Numbered from the stretch's first letter, positions 43,934 through 53,277 are shown. The stretch: 64,000 nt of DNA from Dysosmobacter segnis (GCF_014297285.1 NZ_JACOQI010000009.1:1-64000); one strand, 5' to 3'. The notes: generated from the letters alone by a model not told the origin. Numbers and translations: made by a program.

Positions 43934-46450
43934 TTATGACGAGCAGCTTTCGCAGTCCTCGACCTCAAGGGCCTTGCTGCGGACATAGTAAATGGTCTTG
44001 ACGCCGGCCCTCCACGCCTCTAAATACAGTCTGAGCACCTGACGCATGGAATAGTCATTGGTGATATAGAGATTCATGCTCTGCGCCTGGTCAATATGTC
44101 TCTGGCGAAGGCCCGCGGCGCGCACCGACCAGCTTTGGTCGATCAGATGCGCCGCCTTATAGTACCACCATGTATCCATAGAAAGCTCCGGCGCAACGCG
44201 GGGCAGCATGCTGCCCTTTTTTTCCTCTAAAAAGAATTTCTTCATAATTGGGTCGATGCCCGCCGACGTGCCGGAGAGGATAGATGTGCTGGAGGTCGGT
44301 GCGACCGCCAGCAGATAGGCGTTGCGCATTCCCTGCACCGCCACCGTTTCCGCAAGTGCCCGCCACTTTTCGGAGGTATAACCCCGCTTTTCAAAATACG
44401 CGCCCGTCTGCCAGTCGCTGCCCTCAAAGAGCGCGTAACGACCCTTTTCCCGTGCCAGTGCTGCGTCCGCCTTGACGGCGGCGTAGTTGATGTGCTCGAA
44501 CACTGCGTCGGTGAAGGCAAGGTGTTCCTCGCTCTCCCAGCGGATGCCGCGCTTTGCCAGCATGTGGTGGTAGCCGCTGACGCCCAGGCCGATGCTGCGG
44601 TACTTCTGATTGGTAAGCCGCGCGTATTCCAACGGGTAGAAGTTGAGGTCGATCACATTATCCAGTGCGCGGATGGCCGTTTCCACCGTGCGTTCCATAT
44701 AGGCCTCGTCCTCCACCGGCAGATTACCGAGAGACAGACTCGCCAGGTTGCAGACCACAAACTCACCTGGGCGTGTAGCCGTCACCACCACTGTGTCGCC
44801 GTTCTCCGTGTGCACCTCAGTGCTGATATGCTCGATGGGCGCCATGTTCTGCGCGATCTCCGTGCAGAGATTGGAGCAATAGATCATTCCCGTGTGGCCG
44901 TTTGGGTTCATACGATTTACGCTGTCGCGGTTGAAGGCGAAGGGCGTGCCGGTCTCCACTGCTGAACGAAGCACCAGCCGCACGATGTCCTTGACGGTGA
45001 CGCTGCGCTTTTCGATGCGCGGGTCATTGACGCAGTCCAGATACCGCTTCTCCCATTCCGTACCCCAGTAATCCTCCAGTGCATAGCCCTTGACCGTGAG
45101 GATCTCATGCGGACACATGAGATGCCACGGCGCGTCTATGTTCTCCTCCGCCAGTCGCCAGAAGAGATCCGGATAGCACACGGCGGGAAACACATCATGC
45201 GCCTTCATGCGGTCGTCGCCGTTGTTGGTGCGCAGTTGAAGGAATTCCGGCAGATCCCGGTGCCATGCGTCTAAGTAAACCGCCACAGCGCCCTGCCGCA
45301 TCCCCAACTGATCCACCGCCACGGCGGTGTCATTGACCAGCCGGATCCAGCGGATAACACCGCCCGCCGCCCCTTGAAAGCCGCGGATGGTGCTGCCTGC
45401 AGCGCGCACCTTACCGAAGTACATCCCCATTCCGCCGCCGAATTTAGAGACCTTTGCGAAGTTGTCCAGCGAGCGGTAGATGCCGTCCAGACTGTCCGGC
45501 ACAGTGTCCACAAAGCAGCTTGAAAGCTGATGGTAGGGCTTTCGTGCGTTGGACATGGTAGGTGTCGCCATCGTGACCTCCATACGGCTGAGCATATCGT
45601 AAAAGCGTTTTACCCACCCCATGCGGTCAGAGCCTTCGTTCATAGCAAGATGCAGCGCGATACCCAAAAACATCTCCTGCGGTGTTTCCAACGGCATGCG
45701 GCTGCGTGACTGGATCACATAGCGTTTGAGCAGCAGGTCAAGGCCGGAGTAGGTGAACAGCTCGTCCCGTTCCGGGCAGAGAAAGCCCTCCGCCATGGCA
45801 ATCTCCTCGTGGGTATAGTGGGCAAGGATATAATCACCGTAGAGTCCCTTATCCGTCAGATAGCGAAGCCTGCCATAGAGGTCGCCGACGCCGCGCCCCT
45901 CCCATTCCTGTGCGTTGCGACAGCGAAAGGAGTGGTTCAGAAGCCGCGCCGCGATGAACTCCCACTTGGGTGCCTCTGCCGTAGTCAGCTCTACCGCTGC
46001 CTTGGTCAGTGCCTCAGCCCGCTCATCCTCCGTCATGCCCGGGCGACAGAAACTCTCAAACTTCATTTGAAGCGCCGCGAGGGAGTAGACTTCCTCGGTA
46101 AAATCCATCTGGATACGGCGCAGCACCTCGTCAAGCGAGTTATCCCCCACCGTCTGCGCGATGGTATGCCGGACGCGGCGCAGCGCAGACCGCTTTTCGC
46201 GATAGAGGATGTACGCCTTTGCCACCTCATAGTGTCCGCGCTCCATGAGCGTCCGCTCCACCTCGTCCTGCACACGCTCCACGGTGAGCGGCGCTGCGGC
46301 GGCGAGGTTGTCGAGAACGGCGGCGAGGATCTCATTCAGCTCTCTGCTCCCGATCTCCCTCCTCTGTCCATCAAACGCTTTTTTCATGGCGTTGAAAATT
46401 TTCTCCTGTTGAAAGGGAACAGACTCCCCGTTTCGTTTTCTGATCTCCAT
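43934..46450 (-). CDS. nrdA: Class I ribonucleotide reductase, alpha (catalytic) subunit
   Basis: 838 aa. N-terminal ATP-cone (MEIRKRNGESVPFQQEKI), active-site Cys set in LSSCFVDTV, SNLCTEI (N-x-C-x-E) and VVCNLASLS, and the C-terminal shuttle pair CESC just before the stop. It converts NDPs to dNDPs and has an allosteric activity cone. GGAGAGGATCGAA precedes the ATG at 46450. Ten bases separate it from nrdB. Confidence 0.95.
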   Translation of the reverse strand: MEIRKRNGESVPFQQEKIFNAMKKAFDGQRREIGSRELNEILAAVLDNLAAAAPLTVERVQDEVERTLMERGHYEVAKAYILYREKRSALRRVRHTIAQTVGDNSLDEVLRRIQMDFTEEVYSLAALQMKFESFCRPGMTEDERAEALTKAAVELTTAEAPKWEFIAARLLNHSFRCRNAQEWEGRGVGDLYGRLRYLTDKGLYGDYILAHYTHEEIAMAEGFLCPERDELFTYSGLDLLLKRYVIQSRSRMPLETPQEMFLGIALHLAMNEGSDRMGWVKRFYDMLSRMEVTMATPTMSNARKPYHQLSSCFVDTVPDSLDGIYRSLDNFAKVSKFGGGMGMYFGKVRAAGSTIRGFQGAAGGVIRWIRLVNDTAVAVDQLGMRQGAVAVYLDAWHRDLPEFLQLRTNNGDDRMKAHDVFPAVCYPDLFWRLAEENIDAPWHLMCPHEILTVKGYALEDYWGTEWEKRYLDCVNDPRIEKRSVTVKDIVRLVLRSAVETGTPFAFNRDSVNRMNPNGHTGMIYCSNLCTEIAQNMAPIEHISTEVHTENGDTVVVTATRPGEFVVCNLASLSLGNLPVEDEAYMERTVETAIRALDNVIDLNFYPLEYARLTNQKYRSIGLGVSGYHHMLAKRGIRWESEEHLAFTDAVFEHINYAAVKADAALAREKGRYALFEGSDWQTGAYFEKRGYTSEKWRALAETVAVQGMRNAYLLAVAPTSSTSILSGTSAGIDPIMKKFFLEEKKGSMLPRVAPELSMDTWWYYKAAHLIDQSWSVRAAGLRQRHIDQAQSMNLYITNDYSMRQVLRLYLEAWRAGVKTIYYVRSKALEVEDCESCSS

Positions 46451-46498
46451 TTCGATCCTCTCCTCTTCTCCGGTCACTTCTCATGTCCTTTTGGGCAA

Positions 46499-46540
46499 AG
46501 AGCGGGCAAGCGCAGTATCACGCTTGCCCGCTCTGTTTTT
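46499..46540. terminator. Terminator between flavodiiron protein 2 and nrdA
   Basis: Perfect 14-base stem AGAGCGGGCAAGCG / CGCTTGCCCGCTCT with an 8-base loop. It closes the Rrf2-dehydrogenase-flavodiiron unit and separates it from nrdAB. The T-run is stronger on the plus strand than on the minus strand. Confidence 0.65.
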
Positions 46541-46615
46541 GAAAGCCGGTTTTTCTGCAGCCGACGCGGCGGGGCTGTTTGTTGTCTGTTGTCTTGGTTT
46601 TGGCTTCCCTGCCAG

Positions 46616-47827
46616 TCATTTCATAGATTCCAGAATGGCGTCCGCCAGTGCTTCCAGCTCAGTGCGCTTGTCCGTGCCCATGGACGAGGCGAGGCTGAGG
46701 CGCTCGTTGAGCACCGTCATGTTCTTAAGCTCATCGTTGACGAATTTCTGCATGAGGTCACCGGACTTCACCGCCCATGAGCCGTTTTCAATGATGGCAA
46801 AGGTGCGGTTTTGCAGATTCAGTGCCTTCATATCCATGAGGAAGTCGTGCATGGCGGGGTAGATGCCGAGGTTGTAGGTCACAGAGGCCAGAACGATGTG
46901 GCTGTACTTAAACGCCTCGGAGATCAGCTGGGAGACATGGGTGGAGGACACATCGTACATCGCCACCTTGCTCATGCCCTTGTCGCAGAGCGACGCCGCC
47001 AGCGCCTGCGCCGCGTTCTCCGTGTTGCCGTACATAGAGGCGTAGACGATGAGCACGCCCTGGGTCTCAGGGGCATAGCGGCTCCATGTGTCGTATTTTT
47101 CGATGAACCAGCCCAGATCCTTGCGCCACACGGGGCCGTGGAGCGGGCAGATATACTTGATCTGATCCAAAACACCGCCGGCCTTTTTCAGTAGGAGCTG
47201 GATGTGGGGGCCGTACTTGCCCACGATGTTGGTGAGGTAGCGGCGGGCGTCGTCCAGCCAGTCCCGCTCGAAATCCACCTCGTCAGCAAACAGCTTGCCG
47301 TCCAGCGCGCCGAAGGTGCCGAAGGCATCGGCGGAAAAGAGGACGCCGTCGGTGACGTCAAGGGTCACCATGGCCTCCGGCCAGTGGACCATAGGCGCTC
47401 CCACAAAGGTGACGGTGTGCTTGCCGAAGGAGAAGGTGTCGCCCTCCTTCACCTCGATGCACTCATGCCCGTCCACATGGAAACCGAACTGCCGCATGAG
47501 CATGAAGGCCTTCTCGTTGGAGATCAGCTTCACCTTGGGATGGCGCAGCAGGATCTCCTCAATGCAGGCGGCGTGATCCGGCTCCAGATGGTTAACAACC
47601 AGGTAGTCCAGCTCGCGGCCATCCAGCACATACACCAGGTTTTCCAAAAGCTGGCGGCAGGCAGACCAGTCCACCGTGTCAAAGAGCACCGTCTTTTCGT
47701 CCAGCAGGCAGTAGGCATTGTAGCTTACGCCCCGGGGAATGGGAAAGCAGTTTTCAAACAGGGCCAGGCGATGGTCGTTGGCGCCCACCCAGTAGAGGTC
47801 GTTCGTTACTTTACGCACGCAATACAT
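46616..47827 (-). CDS. fprA: Flavodiiron protein 2 (FprA type)
   Basis: 403 aa. Diiron ligands HLEPDH, MVHWPE, SADAFG and CPLHGP, then an FMN flavodoxin domain from VLIVYASMYGNTENA. It reduces O2 or NO. It lies 22 bases after a gene whose product ends in a rubredoxin domain, the known electron donor for this family, so the two probably work together. AAGGAGGTAAGAT precedes the start. Confidence 0.94.
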   Translation of the reverse strand: MYCVRKVTNDLYWVGANDHRLALFENCFPIPRGVSYNAYCLLDEKTVLFDTVDWSACRQLLENLVYVLDGRELDYLVVNHLEPDHAACIEEILLRHPKVKLISNEKAFMLMRQFGFHVDGHECIEVKEGDTFSFGKHTVTFVGAPMVHWPEAMVTLDVTDGVLFSADAFGTFGALDGKLFADEVDFERDWLDDARRYLTNIVGKYGPHIQLLLKKAGGVLDQIKYICPLHGPVWRKDLGWFIEKYDTWSRYAPETQGVLIVYASMYGNTENAAQALAASLCDKGMSKVAMYDVSSTHVSQLISEAFKYSHIVLASVTYNLGIYPAMHDFLMDMKALNLQNRTFAIIENGSWAVKSGDLMQKFVNDELKNMTVLNERLSLASSMGTDKRTELEALADAILESMK

Positions 47828-47849
47828 CTTATCTTACCTCCTTCACGAC

Positions 47850-49763
47850 TCAAGCCTTTACAAATTGATCCTTCGTCTCCGCGCACTCGGGACACACCCA
47901 CTCGGCGGGAAGCTGCTCAAAGAGCGTACCGGGCGCGATCTCGCCGTCCTCGTCGCCCAGCTCCGGCACATACTCGTAGCCGCAGCCGCCGCAGACATAG
48001 CGGTCGCCGATGGGAGTGGGCTTCGGCGGCGTGGGCCGCTTCATCTTTACCATGGGCGGCGCGGGCAGCTTTTCGCCGCTATCCAGCGCAGCGGTGAGCA
48101 GGGGCAGAATCTCCGCTACATCGCCCACGATGCCGTAGTCGCAGTTTTTGAAGATGGGGGCGTTGCCGTTTTTGTTGATGGCCACGATGGTGGAGGCATC
48201 CTTGATACCCTTTAGGTGCTGGGACGCGCCGGAGATGCCGCAGGCGATGTACAGATTGCCGGTAAACTTCTGCCCGGACATACCCACATAGCGGTTCAGC
48301 GGCAGATACTTGAGGGTCTCCGCCACGGGGCGGGAGGATCCGATGGCCGCGCCGGCGGCCTTGGCCAGCGACTCTACCAGTTTCATGTTCTTTTTCTCCC
48401 CGATGCCCTTGCCTGCGGAGACCACCCGCTCCGCCTGCGGGATGGGCGTATCCATAGGGATGCCCATGGAGAAGTCGTGACCATCCTTCTTCAGCGCCGC
48501 CACAAGGTCGGCCACCTGCTGGGCAGCATCCCCCTCCCGGAAGATGGTCTTTTTGCGAATGCCGGTGATGGGCGCGGGTTTCTTGGCCGCCGAACGGCTC
48601 TCGCCGCCGGAGCTCTTGCCCAGCCTGCCCACCAGATGAGAGGCGATGACCACCCGCTGGATCTCGTTGGTGCCCTCGTAGATGGTGGTGATCTTGGCGT
48701 CGCGGTAGGCCCGCTCCACCTCCATGCCCTTGAGGAAGCCGCTGCCGCCGTGGATCTGCAAGGCGTCATTGGTGACCTCCAGCGCGATGTCCGAGGCGTA
48801 CATCTTCGCCATGGCAGACTCCATGCCGTAGGGCGCGTGCTGCTCCTTCAGCTCCGCCGCGGAGTAGATGAGGAACCGGGCGCAGCGCAGCTTGGTGGCC
48901 ATATCTGCCAGCTTGAAGGCGATGCTCTGCTGGGCCGCGATGGGCTTTCCGAACTGAATACGCTCCTTGGAATAGCTCAGCGCCTGCTCAAACGCGCCCT
49001 GGGCAATGCCCAGTGCCTGGGCGGCGATGCCGATGCGTCCGCCGTCCAGCGTGGACATGGCGATCTTGAAGCCGTCCCCCTCCTTGCCCAGCAGGTTTTC
49101 CTTGGGAACCTTCACATCGTTGAAGATCAGTTCCGCCGTGGAGGAGGAGCGAATGCCCATCTTGTCATAGTGGTCACCGAACTCAAAACCCTTCCAGCCC
49201 TTCTCCACGATGAAAGCGGAGATGCCCCGGGTACCGATGTCCGGCGTGGTGACGGCGAAAACCACATAGGTGTCTGCCTTAGGGGCGTTGGTGATGAAGA
49301 TCTTGCCGCCGTTAAGGAGGTAGTAGTCCCCCTTATCCAGCGCCGTAGTCTCCGTGCCGCCGGCGTCGGATCCGGCGTTGGGCTCCGTGAGACCAAAGGC
49401 GCCGATCTTCTCGCCCTTGGCCAGCGGAACCAGATATTTCTGCTTCTGCTCCTCAGTGCCGTAGGCGAAAATAGGCCATGAGCCAAGGGAGACATGGGCG
49501 GAGAGGATAACGCCCGCGCCGCCGTCCACACGAGCCAATTCCTCCACCGCGATGGCGTAGCTCAGGGCGTCCAGACCGGCGCCGCCGTACTCCTTTGGGT
49601 AGGGGATGCCCATCCAGCCCAGCTTGCCCAGCTTCTTGACAGCCTCCTCGGGAAACTCGTTGTTCTGATCCATCAAAAACGCGAGAGGCTTGATCTCCTC
49701 CTCCGCAAAGCTCCGGATCTTCGCGCGCAGCTCTTCGTGCGCCGCCGTGGTTTGAAACAGCAT
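47850..49763 (-). CDS. Acyl-CoA dehydrogenase - EtfA - rubredoxin fusion
   Basis: 637 aa in three modules. Residues 1 to about 385 are an acyl-CoA dehydrogenase: GLTEPNAGSDAGG, the FAD/CoA helices and YEGTNEIQRVVIA, which holds the catalytic Glu. Residues about 415-560 are the C-terminal FAD domain of EtfA (VSAGKGIG, SSRPVAE, GNLYIACGISGASQH, VAINKNGNAPIF). Residues about 590-637 are rubredoxin (YVCGGCGYEY and WVCPECAETKDQF). EtfB and the N-terminal EtfA domain are missing. Electrons from an acyl-CoA could run FAD to FAD to FeS inside one chain and on to the flavodiiron protein next door. Confidence 0.92.
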   Translation of the reverse strand: MLFQTTAAHEELRAKIRSFAEEEIKPLAFLMDQNNEFPEEAVKKLGKLGWMGIPYPKEYGGAGLDALSYAIAVEELARVDGGAGVILSAHVSLGSWPIFAYGTEEQKQKYLVPLAKGEKIGAFGLTEPNAGSDAGGTETTALDKGDYYLLNGGKIFITNAPKADTYVVFAVTTPDIGTRGISAFIVEKGWKGFEFGDHYDKMGIRSSSTAELIFNDVKVPKENLLGKEGDGFKIAMSTLDGGRIGIAAQALGIAQGAFEQALSYSKERIQFGKPIAAQQSIAFKLADMATKLRCARFLIYSAAELKEQHAPYGMESAMAKMYASDIALEVTNDALQIHGGSGFLKGMEVERAYRDAKITTIYEGTNEIQRVVIASHLVGRLGKSSGGESRSAAKKPAPITGIRKKTIFREGDAAQQVADLVAALKKDGHDFSMGIPMDTPIPQAERVVSAGKGIGEKKNMKLVESLAKAAGAAIGSSRPVAETLKYLPLNRYVGMSGQKFTGNLYIACGISGASQHLKGIKDASTIVAINKNGNAPIFKNCDYGIVGDVAEILPLLTAALDSGEKLPAPPMVKMKRPTPPKPTPIGDRYVCGGCGYEYVPELGDEDGEIAPGTLFEQLPAEWVCPECAETKDQFVKA

Positions 49764-49785
49764 ACGGATACCTCCTCTTAAAATT

Positions 49786-50217
49786 TTACAGCTCGCTTGT
49801 ATCTTGAGGATCGGATTCGCCGGTCAGCAGCCTGCGCAGGCTCACGGCGTGGAACGCCTCGTCCTGCTTTCGCTGCAAGGCCGCCAGCTGACAGTGGATG
49901 GCGCACCGCCCGTGCTCGTTCTGCCAGCGGCACTCATATCCCGGCTCCATGCAGGCACACAGGACGCCCCGCTCCCCCATGGCCCCCATGAGATCGTAGA
50001 GGGAGGTCGCGTCCAGATCACAGGATAACTCACAGCCGCCGAGGGCGCCGCGGCTCACCCGCACCAAGTTGCCGGCGGAGAGCTTGCGTAGGATCTGGTA
50101 GGCAAACTGATTGGGAATCAGCTCCGTTTCCGACATCTCGGCCACCGAATGTTTCTCCCCGTCCAGCAGCACCCGCAAAATGCGCAGGGCGTAGTCCGTC
50201 TCTTTGGTGATGATCAT
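49786..50217 (-). CDS. Rrf2-family regulator
   Basis: 143 aa. Winged helix MIITKETDYALRILRVLLDG and IPNQFAYQILRKLSAGNLV, then a Cys-rich loop (LCACMEPGYECRWQNEHGRCAIHC) with five Cys, suited to an FeS cluster or thiol sensing. The ATG at 50217 is preferred for AGAGGATGCGG upstream. It heads the operon of the dehydrogenase fusion and flavodiiron protein 2, and likely binds the palindrome over its own promoter. Confidence 0.9.
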   Translation of the reverse strand: MIITKETDYALRILRVLLDGEKHSVAEMSETELIPNQFAYQILRKLSAGNLVRVSRGALGGCELSCDLDATSLYDLMGAMGERGVLCACMEPGYECRWQNEHGRCAIHCQLAALQRKQDEAFHAVSLRRLLTGESDPQDTSEL

Positions 50218-50252
50218 GTTCCGCATCCTCTTTTCGCTTGCTTGTTACTGTC

Positions 50253-50284
50253 ATCATATCAATCTTGATAAAATTTGTCAAGAT
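50253..50284 (-). promoter_or_regulatory. Promoter and palindromic operator of the Rrf2 operon
   Basis: On the minus strand TTGACA (50281-50276), a 17-base spacer and TATGAT (50258-50253). A perfect palindrome ATCTTGA-N9-TCAAGAT (50262-50284) covers the -35 box and most of the spacer, which fits autorepression by the Rrf2 protein. Confidence 0.8.
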
Positions 50285-50427
50285 AATTCCAAAAAAATTA
50301 TCGCTTTAAAACAGACCGCCACGGCCCGGGTCAGCTTCGCTTTCCATTCAGTGAAAAGCCATGTTCCTTCCAATTATAGAAGCCGAAAAAGCTGTGCCGT
50401 GGCAGTCCGCCGAAAGCAGAAAAGGCT

Positions 50428-50541
50428 ATGACTAAAAAACAGAAAGCGGAGAAATTGGTTGGGGCTCGCAGGGGGCGCCCACCCAAGGCGGATGCGGCGA
50501 TCCCTGACAAGCCTAAGCCGTCCAACCGAAACAAGCAATAA
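50428..50541 (+). CDS. Possible small basic protein with AT-hook-like motif (37 aa)
   Basis: MTKKQKAEKLVGARRGRPPK is followed by a Pro/Lys-rich tail. GARRGRPPK matches the AT-hook core (RGRP). No clear ribosome site. It could be a remnant of a larger DNA-binding protein. 50285-50427 shows no gene. Confidence 0.3.
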   Translation: MTKKQKAEKLVGARRGRPPKADAAIPDKPKPSNRNKQ

Positions 50542-50572
50542 AGTGCGTGCTTTTCATGTTATATTCGACACA

Positions 50573-51244
50573 TTATGTTATGATATGCAGTAAATGTTCC
50601 ATCTTACCATCCCACTCTCTGCTGGAATCGGCGCACTCTTTCAATTCGGTTTCGATCTCCACGTTTATAGGCAGATCCTTCTTGTAGCGGATGGTGTGCT
50701 CCAAGCTGGCCCAGAAGTCCATCGCGATTGTACGAAGTTGTATCTCCACCGGCACATGGATCTCTTTTTCCGCAAAGAATACCGGCAGCCGGATCGTCAG
50801 GTGCAGACTGCGATAGCCGTTTGGCTTAGGGTGTGAAATATAATCTTTCTCTGTGATGATTTCAATGTCGGACTGATCTTTTAAGCACTTTGCCAAAAAG
50901 AACACATCCTCCTCGAAAGAGCAGATCACACGCACACCGGCAACATCCATGATATTTGCCTGCATGGTCGGAAAATCCAGAGAAAGTCCGCGCTTCTGCA
51001 TCTTATTCATAATGCTGGACGGTGATTTCAAACGGCTTTTGATGCTCTCGATGGGGTTTCGGTCATGCCGCAGAGAGAATTCCTCGTTCAGAATTTCCAA
51101 CCGGTTTTCAAGGGCTTTCAGCGCGCAGCGGTATTGCAGCATGATCTCCTGATATTTGAGGTTCTCACTCAAAAGCCGCTGGCATTGCAGGTCATCCAGG
51201 CCTTTATCTGCCGCAACCGTCAAGCCAAATAGATTTTCACTCAT
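50573..51244 (-). CDS. Small alarmone synthetase-like (RelA/SpoT domain) protein
   Basis: 223 aa with only the (p)ppGpp synthetase domain: IMDVAGVRVICSFEEDVFFLA, HPKPNGYRSLHLTI (G-loop) and VEIQLRTIAMDFWASLEH. The hydrolase domain and regulatory tail are absent, as in RelP/RelQ-type small alarmone synthetases. The start at 51244 overlaps the stop of the CoA-disulfide reductase by four bases, so the alarmone gene is co-translated with a redox enzyme, which suggests that oxidative stress feeds the stringent response. Confidence 0.88.
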   Translation of the reverse strand: MSENLFGLTVAADKGLDDLQCQRLLSENLKYQEIMLQYRCALKALENRLEILNEEFSLRHDRNPIESIKSRLKSPSSIMNKMQKRGLSLDFPTMQANIMDVAGVRVICSFEEDVFFLAKCLKDQSDIEIITEKDYISHPKPNGYRSLHLTIRLPVFFAEKEIHVPVEIQLRTIAMDFWASLEHTIRYKKDLPINVEIETELKECADSSREWDGKMEHLLHIIT

Positions 51245-52932
51245 AGTTTCTCCATTCCGCAGGGATAGGGGCTTTGGGCCAGCCGCTCCTTCATCACGGC
51301 CTGATAGAAGCTGTATCCGCCGGCGAGATGGGCGCAGGCGAAACCATATTGCGTCAAAAGCCGACAGGCCAGATAGCTGCGAAGCCCTGTCTGGCAATTC
51401 ACATAAACAGGCTTACTCCGGTCTAACTCGTCCAAATGCTCCCGCAGATCGTCCAAGGGAATGTTCCGAAAGCCGTCCAGATGCCCCCGCTGATACTCCC
51501 ACGCCGTGCGGACATCCAGCAGCGCCGCGCTGCCATCGCGGGGCAGGTCGTCCACCTCATCCCAATGGAACTGGTGCACCTTTCCGCTCTCCAAGTCCTC
51601 GATCATAAAGCCCGCCATATTCACCGGGTCTTTGGCAGAGGAATAGGGCGGCGCGTAGGCGAGGTCCAACTCTCTCAGCTCCAGTGCCGTCATACCGGCG
51701 CGGATGGCGGTAGCCAGCACGTCGATACGCTTGTCTACACCCTCGCGGCCCACGATCTGCGCTCCCAGCAGCCGCAAAGTCTCCTTTTCGTACAGCACCT
51801 TCATCGTCAAGGACTGTGCACCGGGATAATAGCTGGCGTGAGAGGCGGGAAAGAGCACGACCTTCTCGTAGGCGATACCCGCCGCCTTGGCGGTTTTTTC
51901 GTTGATGCCCGTAGAGGCCGCTGTCAAGTCAAACAGCTTCAGAACAGACGAACCCTGAGAGCCGTGAAAGCGGCTGTTTCCGCCGCAGATATTGTCAGCG
52001 GCAATGCGTCCCTGCTTGTTGGCAGGCCCTGCCAGCGAGATCAACGCTTTCTGCCCGGTCACGAAATGGGTGACCTCCACGGCATCGCCCACAGCGTAGA
52101 TGTCCGGCACGGAGGTTTCCATCCGCTCGTTAACAGCGATGCTGCCACGAATACCAAGCCTGAGTCCGGCATCTTTTGCCAGATGCGTATCCGGGGTAAC
52201 GCCGATGGCCAGCAGCACCATATCCGAATGCAGTGGCTCACTACCCTCCAACAGGGTCAGCACGGAATCTCCGTCCTGTCGGAATCCGGTGACGGTTTCA
52301 CCCAACCGTAGAGCCACGCCGTGTCTGCGCATTTCCGCATGGACAAAGCTCGCCATATCCGCATCCAGTGGTGCTAATAGCTGCTTCGGACGCTGAACGA
52401 TGGTAACCGAAACACCCATCTCCACAAGGTTTTCTGCCATTTCCAGACCGATAAAGCCGCCGCCAGCCAAAACAGCGGTTTTCGGCTTCTGATCCTCTAC
52501 AAAGCGCCGAATGCGGAGGGTGTCCTCCACGGTGCGCAGGGTAAAGACCCGCTCGCTGTCCACGCCGGAGAGGGCGGGAACCGTCGGCTTCGCGCCGGGG
52601 GCGAGGATCAGCTTGTCGTAGGTCTCCGTATAGACCTTGCCGCTGTCCAGCACGTGAACAGTGACGGTTTTCCCCTCGGGATCGATGGCCGTCACCTCCT
52701 GCCGCACCCGCGCGTCAATGCGGAAACGGTCCCAAAAACTCTCCGGGGTTTGCAGCGTCAGCTCGTCCCGATCCACGATCACGCCGCCCACATAGTAGGG
52801 CAGGCCGCAGTTGGCGTAGGACACATAGCCGCTGCGCTCGATCATCACGATCTGCGCGTGTTCATCCAGACGGCGGATGCGGGCCGCAGCGGACGCACCG
52901 CCCGCCACACCGCCTACGATCACAACTTTCAT
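51241..52932 (-). CDS. cdr: CoA-disulfide reductase with C-terminal rhodanese domain
   Basis: 563 aa. FAD motif VIVGGVAGGASAAARIRR, single active Cys42 in SYANCGLPYY, NAD(P) motif TAVLAGGGFIGLEMAENL, FAD motif DIYAVGDAVEV, the dimer domain, and a rhodanese domain (residues about 465-555) with VNCQTGLRSY. Such enzymes reduce CoA disulfide, persulfide or polysulfide with NAD(P)H. The start overlaps the thioredoxin stop by four bases. It sits in a co-oriented run with thioredoxin, ferredoxin and alarmone synthetase genes. Confidence 0.92.
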   Translation of the reverse strand: MKVVIVGGVAGGASAAARIRRLDEHAQIVMIERSGYVSYANCGLPYYVGGVIVDRDELTLQTPESFWDRFRIDARVRQEVTAIDPEGKTVTVHVLDSGKVYTETYDKLILAPGAKPTVPALSGVDSERVFTLRTVEDTLRIRRFVEDQKPKTAVLAGGGFIGLEMAENLVEMGVSVTIVQRPKQLLAPLDADMASFVHAEMRRHGVALRLGETVTGFRQDGDSVLTLLEGSEPLHSDMVLLAIGVTPDTHLAKDAGLRLGIRGSIAVNERMETSVPDIYAVGDAVEVTHFVTGQKALISLAGPANKQGRIAADNICGGNSRFHGSQGSSVLKLFDLTAASTGINEKTAKAAGIAYEKVVLFPASHASYYPGAQSLTMKVLYEKETLRLLGAQIVGREGVDKRIDVLATAIRAGMTALELRELDLAYAPPYSSAKDPVNMAGFMIEDLESGKVHQFHWDEVDDLPRDGSAALLDVRTAWEYQRGHLDGFRNIPLDDLREHLDELDRSKPVYVNCQTGLRSYLACRLLTQYGFACAHLAGGYSFYQAVMKERLAQSPYPCGMEKL

Positions 52933-53249
52933 CTTGCGCCCTCCACCATGGCGGCGATCTCCGCCTTGGGCCGGTAGCCCACCGACTTCGCCACGGCCTT
53001 GCCGTCCTTAAAGACCACCAGCATCGGGATGCTGGATACCTGAAAACGCATTGCCAGCTCCATCTGCTCGTCCACGTTGATCTTGCCCACCTTGAGGGTT
53101 CCAGCGTTTTCCTCAGCGATCTCGTGGAGCACGGGGGCGAGCATCTTGCAGGGGCCGCACCAGTCGGCGTAGAAGTCCAGCAGGACGGGCTTATCGGAAT
53201 TCAGTACCTCGTTTTCAAAATTCGCAGCAGTAATTTTCAGTTCAGCCAT
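52929..53249 (-). CDS. trxA: Thioredoxin
   Basis: 106 aa. Canonical active site WCGPCK (residues 30-35) and cis-Pro in SSIPMLVVF. It reduces protein disulfides. It overlaps the CoA-disulfide reductase by four bases. An FTR-like gene and a ferredoxin lie upstream in the same direction, so it could be reduced from ferredoxin rather than NADPH. Confidence 0.95.
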   Translation of the reverse strand: MAELKITAANFENEVLNSDKPVLLDFYADWCGPCKMLAPVLHEIAEENAGTLKVGKINVDEQMELAMRFQVSSIPMLVVFKDGKAVAKSVGYRPKAEIAAMVEGAR

Positions 53250-53277
53250 AAGAAGGGTTCCTTTCGTTTGTATATTG

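Noticed and set aside
48216..49481. 421-codon plus-strand frame opposite the dehydrogenase fusion
   Set aside because: Antisense shadow without ribosome site or known motif.
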